The notes under the pieces: generated by a model
Database searches by the model: none
What the model was told of the DNA's origin: nothing
What the model saw: the letters and a program-made list of their open reading frames with translations, nothing else
Assembly: GCA_964389805.1 (NCBI GenBank)
Contig: CAYMFU010000046.1
Span: 1 to 28,999, forward strand
Reading direction: 5' to 3'
Source: JAGTVG01 sp964389805
GTDB taxonomy: Bacteria; Bacteroidota; Bacteroidia; Cytophagales; Cyclobacteriaceae
Length of the DNA stretch: 28,999 nt
Program-made: the position numbers and the translations under genes
In this document: one piece after another, positions 1 to 6,818 of the stretch
Position numbering within the stretch: the stretch's first letter is position 1
Layout: the number at the start of each line of letters is the position of its first letter

Positions 1-983
1 ATTTCATAAATATCTCTGGAAATAAAGTTAAAAGGGAAAAGCTGACCGTGATGCGTATGACCAGAAAGCTGGATGTCAACTGAACTAAGGCTGATGGAAC
101 TAATATCAGTTGGGCGATGATCAAGCAACAGAATGGGAAAATCATCTTGTAGATGTTTAGTTATATCATCAATGGAAAGCCGGTTTCTATTTCGTGCGTC
201 TTTTCTGCCGACCAGGTAAAAGGAACTGTCAATCAGTATAGAAGTGTCGCTGAGCAGTTTTATACTTGCATTTTGATAAAAATTACTACTACTTCGTCCT
301 CCGTGATGTTCATGATTTCCAAATACACCATAGATACCATAAGGTGCTCTAAGTTGTCTGAAAAGAGATTCAATTTCTGATGTTCGGGTATCATCACGAT
401 CACCTTCCAGTAAATCCCCTCCAAATAAAATTATATCCGGATCAATTGATTTCATCCTGGAAAGAAATCGTTCAACAAACCTTATACTGGTCAAATCACC
501 AATATGAAAATCAGAAATAAATGCTACCGAAACGTTCTGTAGCCTGGACGACTCGGCAGGAACTTCAATATTATATTCTGAAACTCGGATGTAATTAAAA
601 TTAACAATGCCGTATAATACAACTAAGGATGGGCCAACGACGGCAGTAATTAATCCACTTCTGCAGAAGGCAGTACTTTTTAGAGAGCCAGTTGGAAGCC
701 ATTTGAATAGGAGATTAAATAAAAGAAAAATATCAAAAATAAATACAAGAAGAAATAGGTATAGCATAAATGGCATGGTATAATAACCAATCCTTATCAC
801 AGGAGATAGAAAGTTGTCTTCATTGTGAGATAACATTTCAGCAGTTGGAAAGGCAATAAACAGTAATAGATAGAAAAGGCTAAAGATTAGTTTCTTTCCA
901 TTTGGGATCAATAGGTGGTTGATTCGAAGGTAAATGTAAATACAAGGAATTGTATAAGCTGTAAAGATATAATAGAAAAACAT
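1..983 (-). CDS. Membrane-anchored metallophosphoesterase (YkuE/YaeI-like), 3' end cut by window edge
   Basis: I translated the reverse strand from the ATG at 983; the frame stays open to base 1, so about 327 codons are present and the C-terminus lies outside. Residues 1-130 hold about four hydrophobic membrane segments. A calcineurin-like phosphoesterase domain follows, with its metal ligands in order: DFH (158-160), GGD (188-190), GNHE (222-225), a His at about 289 (LLLDHRP) and GHTHHGQ from 308. This is the layout of the YkuE/YaeI group, in which a membrane anchor presents a dinuclear-metal phosphohydrolase. Members of that group have been linked to lipid substrates such as UDP-diacylglucosamine or phospholipids; the substrate here cannot be told. 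The gene is divergent from the methyltransferase-like gene at 1196 across a 212-base spacer. Confidence 0.85.
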   Translation of the reverse strand, partial: MFFYYIFTAYTIPCIYIYLRINHLLIPNGKKLIFSLFYLLLFIAFPTAEMLSHNEDNFLSPVIRIGYYTMPFMLYLFLLVFIFDIFLLFNLLFKWLPTGSLKSTAFCRSGLITAVVGPSLVVLYGIVNFNYIRVSEYNIEVPAESSRLQNVSVAFISDFHIGDLTSIRFVERFLSRMKSIDPDIILFGGDLLEGDRDDTRTSEIESLFRQLRAPYGIYGVFGNHEHHGGRSSSNFYQNASIKLLSDTSILIDSSFYLVGRKDARNRNRLSIDDITKHLQDDFPILLLDHRPTDISSISLSSVDIQLSGHTHHGQLFPFNFISRDIYE

Positions 984-1195
984 CCGACAAAAAATATGAA
1001 ATTAAAACAATAAATAATTGAATTTCCGAAAGATACTATTTCGAACATTAACTTGCCGCATCTTAGAATATTTGATTTTAATACTTAGGATTGACACTTT
1101 ATTAGTTTTGTATTTGTACTAAAACTCTGTCTTACTATAGTTCTTCAAATTTTCTATAGAATTGGGTGATAACTTAATGTAAAAAAGAAAACGAT

Positions 1196-1867
1196 ATGAA
1201 ATCCATTCTATCTAACATCAAGTTGATTAGTCCCATTATAATTCTAATGATTTTATTTCTTGGGAATTGTACACAAGCTCAAAATTCATCCAATGATTCC
1301 GAGCTGGATGATAGGGTAAAAGACTTCCTTGACAGCAGGAGAAGTGATTGGTATGACATGAATGTTCCGGCCTCTGATGGTAAGTTGCTTTACGATATAA
1401 TTATAAAAAACGGCTATACAAATGCCTTAGAAATCGGTACCTCTACCGGTCATTCTTCAATCTGGATTGCCTGGGCACTCAGCAAGACTGGAGGCAAACT
1501 GATTACAATCGAGATCGACGAATCCAGGCACCAGGAAGCTGTTTCAAATATCAAAGAGGCTGGTCTATCGGAATACGTTAATGCTCGGCTGGCAGATGCC
1601 CATGAATTAGTCAAAGAACTTGATGGTCCGTTTGATTTCGTATTTAGTGATGCCGACAAAGGCTGGTATATCAACTATTTCAAGGATGTCGATCCTAAAC
1701 TGGAAAGTGGCGGTTGCTTTTCAGCCCACAATGTACGCTCTGGAAGCAGTGGTCGCCAGGGAAGTTCTGGATCACAAGCTTATTTGGAGTACGTTCAAAG
1801 TCTTGACAATTATAATACAACTGTTGATGATTCAGGTGGAGGAGTGGCTATCAGTTACAAAAAGTGA
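1196..1867 (+). CDS. Exported O-methyltransferase-like protein (class I SAM fold, family 3/24 type)
   Basis: 223 aa. The SAM-binding motif I is clear (LEIGTSTGHSS, residues 78-88), followed by an acidic strand end (TIEIDES) and the catechol-OMT-like FSDADKGWY segment with D152 and D154. Such enzymes usually have an acidic DN pair after a GG turn for the divalent metal; here the equivalent stretch reads GGCFSAHNV, so the Asp position is H178, next to N179. The N-terminus is unusual: residues 1-30 form a basic start, a hydrophobic core and either a non-canonical lipobox (LGNC) or a type I cleavage site near TQA|Q, so the protein appears to leave the cytoplasm, where SAM is made. The ATG at 1196 is the only start giving this signal. 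It is the first gene of the + strand run. Homology is strong; methyltransferase activity is uncertain. Confidence 0.75.
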   Translation: MKSILSNIKLISPIIILMILFLGNCTQAQNSSNDSELDDRVKDFLDSRRSDWYDMNVPASDGKLLYDIIIKNGYTNALEIGTSTGHSSIWIAWALSKTGGKLITIEIDESRHQEAVSNIKEAGLSEYVNARLADAHELVKELDGPFDFVFSDADKGWYINYFKDVDPKLESGGCFSAHNVRSGSSGRQGSSGSQAYLEYVQSLDNYNTTVDDSGGGVAISYKK

Positions 1868-2074
1868 ATTCCATTCCATATTTTAAGGCTTAATTTTATA
1901 ATATACATTTAAAATAACTTGATTATTTCACCTTTTATTCCTGACAACATTTGTAGTAGAAAATGATACTAAAAAATACTAAATTTATAGTATTAGCCAA
2001 TTATTTTTTAATCTGTTGCCACAAATCAATGAAAAGAAATTAGATTATCCATCAATATCAATCGAGAGGTCAAT

Positions 2075-2956
2075 ATGAAACAAATACTTGTTATAACAAT
2101 TATCGTTTTAGCTTGTCTTGTTGCTTGTAAAGTACAAGATAAATACCACGATTCTTTTTTTGAAGATTTTAACAGTTCTACGCCCAAGTACTTTCAACAT
2201 CATACTGGTGGAAACGGGGCTGATTTTACGTATGCATTTGGTGTCACTTCCCCAACAGAACCTCAAACAAAGATACTCTCTTTTAAGATTGATCCGGAGG
2301 ATCCTGCAGGTGCCGGCCGGGGACCGGAAATTATCTCCAACCAATTTACCCATTTCGGCACTTATGCTGTAAGACTCCGGGTCCCTGATGTTAGAGATAT
2401 TCAACCTGATGTCGGAGCCGTAATTGGTTATTTTACCTATTATATGGATAGTGTGCAAGGGCTGAGTGAAATTGATTTTGAATGGCTTATTGCAGATCCG
2501 GAAATCATTTATGTGGGTACCTGGACAGGTCCTCGTGGAAGCCTTAAACGTATTGGACGAACGATAAACATGGCAAAAGGAATTATATACAGCACTTCCT
2601 TCCGGGAAGGACATGATGGTGAAAGAAGCCCTCTTACAGGCGTTCAAAATCAACCGGATAACATTCCGGCAATTGAAGAATATGATGCTTCACAGCAATT
2701 TTACACCTATGGATTTGATTGGTATCCGGACCGGATCCGATGGTGGATGATTCATACCCAAACGGCCGATACGGTAGCCTTGTGGGATTACCACGGATCT
2801 CAGGTTGGAATACCTCAAAATGATACCCGTTACCGTTTGAATTTCTGGCATACAAACAATTGGCCGGTTCATACCAATCCGAATTCAATCGAAAAACCCT
2901 TACATCCCTATGAAGTAGAAGTAGATTGGATGTCTTATACACCACTGGAAGAATAA
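2075..2956 (+). CDS. GH16-type beta-glucanase lipoprotein (lichenase-like EIDFE site)
   Basis: 293 aa. A lipobox LVAC gives lipidation at C18. The jelly-roll body carries SEIDFEW, with E132 as likely nucleophile, D134 as helper and E136 as acid/base. This ExDxE spacing is that of lichenase-type GH16 enzymes rather than the ExDxxE of laminarinases. Downstream aromatic motifs (YGFDWYPDRIRWW and the closing strand VEVDWMSY) are also typical of GH16. Expected activity is endo-hydrolysis of a beta-1,3 or mixed-linked glucan at the cell surface or in the periplasm; the exact glucan is not visible. It ends 24 bases before the PQQ-propeller gene and is probably co-transcribed with it. A non-hydrolytic GH16-fold glycan binder is less likely, since both Glu are present. 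Confidence 0.82.
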   Translation: MKQILVITIIVLACLVACKVQDKYHDSFFEDFNSSTPKYFQHHTGGNGADFTYAFGVTSPTEPQTKILSFKIDPEDPAGAGRGPEIISNQFTHFGTYAVRLRVPDVRDIQPDVGAVIGYFTYYMDSVQGLSEIDFEWLIADPEIIYVGTWTGPRGSLKRIGRTINMAKGIIYSTSFREGHDGERSPLTGVQNQPDNIPAIEEYDASQQFYTYGFDWYPDRIRWWMIHTQTADTVALWDYHGSQVGIPQNDTRYRLNFWHTNNWPVHTNPNSIEKPLHPYEVEVDWMSYTPLEE

Positions 2957-2980
2957 TTTATTTTTAAATGTTAAAATCGC

Positions 2981-4303
2981 ATGGCAAGTCAACAAAAAAC
3001 AAAATTTCCTGGCATTGTTAGAAATATTACGATAACACCTACACCTAATAAAAGCTTTTATTTAGGTTTGATCGTGGGATTGATCTTAACTTTTTCAGAA
3101 TGTACTCTGATCGCACAGGATGCAGGCGAATGGCCTAGTTTCCATGGGCCAGACCGAACCAACAAATCATCAGAAACAGGGTTGTTAAAAGAATGGCCTG
3201 AGGAAGGACCAGAATTAGCCTGGTCAGTTTCGGGACTTGGTGAAGGGTATAGTACCGTATCCATTGCTGAAGGATATCTTTTTACAGCAGGGATAATCAA
3301 TAAAACAACCTATGTGTTTGCCTTTGATCTTAATGGAGAATTGATATGGAAAAAACCTAACGGTCAGTCATGGGAAACAACACGTTCCTGGGCTACAGGT
3401 TATACCGGATCCAGAAGTACACCCACTTATGATAACAGTGTTGTGTATCATCTTGGGGAATTAGGACAGTTAACTGCCTTTGATTACCGAACAGGAAATG
3501 AGATCTGGAGTATCAGTTTACGTGAAAAATATGATGCAGAAATCCCTGAATACGGATATTCAGAATCGGTTTATATCGATGGAGATCACTTATACTGCAA
3601 TCCGGCTGGCAAAAAAGGATACATCGTCTGTCTTGATAAAAACAACGGGGAACTCATTTGGACAAACGCAGATATCCCGGGAAATGTGGGATTCTGCTCA
3701 TCAGTTTTATTCGATCATGGTGATTATCGGCAAATCACCGGGTTGAGTTCAAACAGTGTATATGGCGTGGATTCCAAAACCGGAAAATTGCTCTGGGTAG
3801 TGAACTTCGAAAATGACCGCTCTAATAATGTTACGGATCCCATATTTTATAATGGATATGTATTTGCTTCAAGTGGATACGGCAAGGGAAGTATATTAAT
3901 AAAACTTACACCATCGGGAAATAATATTATTCCAGAAATAGTATGGCAGACTGATCTTATGGATAACCACCACGGTGGGATCATCCTCCATGACGGATAC
4001 TTATATGGTTCCGGCCATAATGCCAGGGGATGGTTTTGTTTGGATTTCTTGACAGGTAAACAAATGTGGAAATCGAATGGAAAAGGTTCCCTGACCTTTG
4101 CAGATGGCATGCTATATTGCCTAGATGAGCGAGGCAGAATGACTCTGGTTACGGCTACCCCTGAAAAAAATAATGAGGTAAGTACATTTGAGGTGCCAAG
4201 TGGTGGAAAAGGGATGCACTGGGCACATCCGGTAGTGTGTAATGGAAGATTATATATCCGCCATACAGATAAACTATTTGTTTATGATATAAAAGGGGAA
4301 TAG
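2981..4303 (+). CDS. Exported PQQ-like beta-propeller repeat protein
   Basis: 440 aa. After a long polar N-region, residues about 25-46 are hydrophobic and end near a cleavage site before QDAGEWPSFHGP. The body repeats the PQQ/quinoprotein propeller signature, an Asp/Asn-Gly or Thr-Gly turn followed by xxxW: NGELIWKK, TGNEIWSI, NGELIWTN, TGKLLWVV and TGKQMWKS. The opening WPSFHGPDR/TGLLKEWP pattern is typical of secreted PQQ-repeat proteins annotated as BamB-like in Bacteroidota and Planctomycetes. There is no cytochrome c motif and no clear alcohol-dehydrogenase active site, so a scaffold or binding role is more likely than a quinoprotein enzyme. It follows the GH16 gene after 24 bases and may work with it at the envelope. 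No Met lies between residue 1 and the hydrophobic segment, so the start is fixed. Confidence 0.8.
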   Translation: MASQQKTKFPGIVRNITITPTPNKSFYLGLIVGLILTFSECTLIAQDAGEWPSFHGPDRTNKSSETGLLKEWPEEGPELAWSVSGLGEGYSTVSIAEGYLFTAGIINKTTYVFAFDLNGELIWKKPNGQSWETTRSWATGYTGSRSTPTYDNSVVYHLGELGQLTAFDYRTGNEIWSISLREKYDAEIPEYGYSESVYIDGDHLYCNPAGKKGYIVCLDKNNGELIWTNADIPGNVGFCSSVLFDHGDYRQITGLSSNSVYGVDSKTGKLLWVVNFENDRSNNVTDPIFYNGYVFASSGYGKGSILIKLTPSGNNIIPEIVWQTDLMDNHHGGIILHDGYLYGSGHNARGWFCLDFLTGKQMWKSNGKGSLTFADGMLYCLDERGRMTLVTATPEKNNEVSTFEVPSGGKGMHWAHPVVCNGRLYIRHTDKLFVYDIKGE

Positions 4304-4465
4304 CGCTTATCGGCTTATTAATATTGAATTCTACACAAAATATTAATTCATGATAACACATCTTGACAGAGCAAGACAAATAATTGCATGTAACAAGCTT
4401 TTAATTCTTGATCTATTACTGATATACTAGTGCTATAAACAATTTGAATTCACAATACCAAAACT

Positions 4466-4470
4466 GGAGG
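4466..4470 (+). promoter_or_regulatory. Shine-Dalgarno-like GGAGG before the SagB-type gene
   Basis: GGAGG at 4466-4470 sits five bases before the ATG at 4476. Strong Shine-Dalgarno sites are uncommon in Bacteroidota, so this one supports the chosen start, which also gives a complete Tat-like leader. Confidence 0.45.
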
Positions 4471-4475
4471 TTAAA

Positions 4476-5183
4476 ATGCAACGAAGAACATTTTTTAAAA
4501 CATTACCGGCTGCAACCCTTCTGGCGGGTACTCAAACCGGTTACGCTGTGAAGTCATCCAACTTGTTGGATCTTCAACCGATAATACTCCCCAAACCGGA
4601 AAAAGAGGGAGGAAAATCCCTGCTGGCTTCTATTAAGGGAAGAAGAACTACACGTAATATTAGTTCAAAGGAATTGCCTCCCCAGGTACTTTCTAATCTT
4701 CTATGGGCTGCTTTTGGTGTTAACCGGGAGCAAGGATCGTTCAATAAACCTGGAAGAACAGCACCCTCAGCAAGCAATTCTCAGGAAATAGACTTATATG
4801 TGGCATTTCCTGAAGGCGTTTACCTTTATGAAGCTATCGAACATCGTCTGACACCTATAGCAGCCGGAGATTTTCGCGAAAGAGCCGGGCGAGGTAGAGC
4901 GGCAACAGCTCCAATTAATATTTTTTACGTGGTTGATCTAACCAGATACGATTTAGGTCCGGATCAGCCTGACCGTGCAATAGGAGATCCGGAAGTTCAG
5001 AAATCTTATTATTATACCGATACTGGATTTATTGCCCAGAACGTATATCTATTTGCAGCTTCACAGGGTTTGGCTGCGTGGTTCCACAATTGTAATAAAG
5101 AAAATACGGTCAGCGAGTTTAAACTGAGACCGGAACAACAGGTGTTATTTGCACAGACTGTTGGATTTGCTGAGGAGAATTAG
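4476..5183 (+). CDS. SagB/ThcOx-type nitroreductase-family oxidoreductase with Tat-like leader
   Basis: 235 aa. The N-terminus QRRTFFK followed by a hydrophobic Ala/Leu stretch resembles a twin-arginine signal, which fits export of a protein folded around FMN. The mature domain has the nitroreductase-family beginning SIKGRRTTRNIS (flavin-phosphate-binding Arg cluster), then LSNLLWAAFGVNR and a Ser/Asn-rich loop (TAPSASNSQ) as in SagB-like oxidoreductases. The later segments DTGFIAQNVYLFAASQGL and the closing VLFAQTVGFAEE correspond to the dimer helix and the C-terminal strand. SagB proteins in RiPP clusters oxidise azolines, but no cyclodehydratase or precursor peptide is nearby, so a stand-alone periplasmic flavin reductase is the safer reading. 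It lies 172 bases after the propeller gene and is probably a separate transcription unit. Confidence 0.8.
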   Translation: MQRRTFFKTLPAATLLAGTQTGYAVKSSNLLDLQPIILPKPEKEGGKSLLASIKGRRTTRNISSKELPPQVLSNLLWAAFGVNREQGSFNKPGRTAPSASNSQEIDLYVAFPEGVYLYEAIEHRLTPIAAGDFRERAGRGRAATAPINIFYVVDLTRYDLGPDQPDRAIGDPEVQKSYYYTDTGFIAQNVYLFAASQGLAAWFHNCNKENTVSEFKLRPEQQVLFAQTVGFAEEN

Positions 5184-5291
5184 GAAACAAACGGATAGGT
5201 ACGCTATTTGCCGTCCGAAAAATGAATGTGTAACGAAATAAAATATTATTAAGATATTCTTGGATCGATTGGAGTCGTCTTAAAGACCTCT

Positions 5292-5309
5292 AATATTTAA
5301 TTAAATATT
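5292..5309. repeat. Perfect 18-base AT palindrome
   Basis: AATATTTAATTAAATATT reads the same on both strands and is followed on the + strand by TTTTT. It has no G or C, so as an RNA hairpin it would be weak. It could be a termination or nucleoid-protein site between convergent genes, or chance in AT-rich DNA. Confidence 0.4.
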
Positions 5310-5318
5310 TTTCACTTA

Positions 5319-5355
5319 AAAACGCTTCCAGGCATTTAGAGGGTTGGAACGTTTT
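5319..5355. terminator. Imperfect stem-loop between convergent genes, possible bidirectional terminator
   Basis: AAAACG-C-TTCC (5319-5329) pairs with GGAACGTTTT (5346-5355), ten base pairs with one bulged C and a 16-base loop. The arms end in A and T runs, so a transcript from either strand leaves the stem into U-rich sequence. The position between convergent genes fits termination, but the bulge and modest GC keep this tentative. Confidence 0.35.
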
Positions 5356-5526
5356 AAAGAATTTAAGAGGATTACTGAAAAATTCTATTAAGAGAGTTGA
5401 TGATCCTAAATATTAATTTTTTTTAATGTATTCATCCTTAGGTTAATTTTTGAATTTTTTTCGATGATTCTTATAAGTACAATTTAAAAGACAATATTTT
5501 TAGTAAGGCCTGTATTGGAATCAACG

Positions 5527-6095
5527 TTATAAATTCTCCAGCTTTATCCTCTTCTTTTTGTTACCTTCAAATTCCTTCATCAAATCTAGCTTGGTCAATC
5601 TGGAATTATCTAATTTATATACCAGGAAAAATTCCATATCGCTAATGTTGACAAAGGATGAATACAAGGTGCCACCTATTCGATTGTCGTTGTTTGATCT
5701 AGATGGTTGAGTCGCTCCTCCAAGTAAATTCCCCACCTGCAGTAATGTAACCTCATTCCCTTGATTCTTTAAGACTTCTGCTCTTTCCATGATGGAGTTA
5801 TATCGATAACAGGGATGCTGTCCACAGGTGTTACTGCCTCGTCGAAAAACAACCCAGCCTCATTAATGCCACCCTGTGCAAAATCATCCCAACCAAACCA
5901 TAATCTGGCCAATTTACTTTTAGTCCTTGGATTAATTTGAATATATGCCTTTGTATCGTACCAGAAATCTTCATTATTGGCAACATAGATTTTGCTGGAA
6001 ATGGAGTCAAAATAATAAATTACAGAGCAAGCATTTACCTGATTATTGAAATTCAGACTGAGACTAGCAATTAAAACCATTAATGCTCTGCTCAT
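5527..6095 (-). pseudogene. Broken Ntn-type linear amide hydrolase (choloylglycine hydrolase/penicillin acylase-like), internal deletion plus frameshift
   Basis: Two overlapping reading frames carry the two ends of one gene. The 5' part (6095-5769, 108 aa) has a leader ending NACS; the Cys after the cleavage point is the expected N-terminal nucleophile. It continues with ANNEDFWYD, WFGWDDFAQGGINEAGLFFDE, the classic start of an Ntn amide hydrolase. It stops at 5769 after ITPSWKEQKS. The 3' part (5790-5527, 87 aa, other frame) contains GGTLYSSFVNISDMEFF, the usual closing strands of this family. Full-length relatives run to over 300 aa, so well over 100 residues are missing from the middle and the reading frame shifts at the join. 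Function is presumably lost. Substrate class (bile salt, acyl-homoserine lactone, acyl-amine) cannot be said. Confidence 0.72.
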
Positions 6096-6186
6096 ATTCT
6101 TACTAATATTTCCTGTTTTCCAAATTTCATAAAAATATTTTCAATTTAAAATATACTCTGGCGACCAGGTTCAATGACATCTTGAC

Positions 6187-6651
6187 TTAATCAGGCGCAG
6201 TCATGAAATCATATCCTCCTTTGCGCAGATTGATCCCATATTCGAGGTAAGCTTTCAAACAAGCCAGAAAAAATGACCATCCTTCCGTATTACTTAACAA
6301 CCATTTGATCCCATTCTCATCGTTTTCCATACTTTTCTCATGAATTCTTACCAATGTTGAATTATTCTCTCTCGCTTCCAGATTGATCTCAGCCCTTGTA
6401 ATATGACCTGATACAACTTCCCAGGAAAATGCAATTTGTTTATTTTCTGCTACTTTCAATATTTTCACCGGCCAGGATCCTTCAAATTCCGGGAATTCCC
6501 AGTTCAGAGTCTTTCCTGCTTCAATCCGGCCGTCGCTTTTCGATATAAAATAGACTGACATTTTATTCGGATCCGCTATTGCCTCGAAGACTTCATTTAC
6601 AGGTTTCAGAACCTGGAGAGCGGTTTTGATTTCTAATTTTTCTGGTCTCAT
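6187..6651 (-). CDS. AHSA1-type SRPBCC (START-like) domain protein
   Basis: 154 aa, cytoplasmic, no signal. The beginning KTALQVLKPVNEVFEAIADPNKM, the central GKTLNWEFPEFEGSWPVKILKVAENKQIAFSW and the final long helix (LLSNTEGWSFFLACLKAYLEYGINL) match the helix-grip fold of the AHSA1 family, named after the Hsp90 ATPase activator. The family binds hydrophobic ligands, but its bacterial members are mostly uncharacterised. Many sit beside an ArsR-type repressor; none is present here. The gene stands alone between the Ntn remnant and the receptor gene. Family assignment is firm; role unknown. Confidence 0.85.
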   Translation of the reverse strand: MRPEKLEIKTALQVLKPVNEVFEAIADPNKMSVYFISKSDGRIEAGKTLNWEFPEFEGSWPVKILKVAENKQIAFSWEVVSGHITRAEINLEARENNSTLVRIHEKSMENDENGIKWLLSNTEGWSFFLACLKAYLEYGINLRKGGYDFMTAPD

Positions 6652-6818
6652 GTTGTAGGTGTTAAGGTTGAGTATTATTTATTGGTCTTGATTGACCGGA
6701 TCTCCATTCCCTGGATACAATAAAGATAATAAATATGGAAACATGTTCAAACACAGAAGAGGATGCCTGGACAGTGTCAATAAAAAATAGACTGGAAAGC
6801 CGGATGGAATATCAAATC

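Larger units (their letters stand above)
5184..5526. other. Convergent intergenic region without genes
   Basis: This 343-base, very AT-rich stretch separates the + strand SagB-type gene from the - strand Ntn-hydrolase remnant. It contains an 18-base AT palindrome and an imperfect stem-loop (listed separately) and several A/T runs. I see no coding signal, tRNA or repeat shared with other parts of the window. Confidence 0.6.

Noticed and set aside
1086..1130. TAGTTTTG and TTGACA near the start of the exported methyltransferase gene
   Set aside because: The -7 match has no TTG at a proper distance and the sigma70-like pair lacks a good -10; not called as a promoter.
2108..2653. 181-codon - strand frame opposite the first GH16 gene
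   Set aside because: Shadow frame; the + strand has a lipobox and the EIDFE active site.
4318..4346. TTAATATT...AATATTAA inverted repeat after the PQQ gene
   Set aside because: Arms are only A and T in AT-rich DNA; too weak for a terminator claim.
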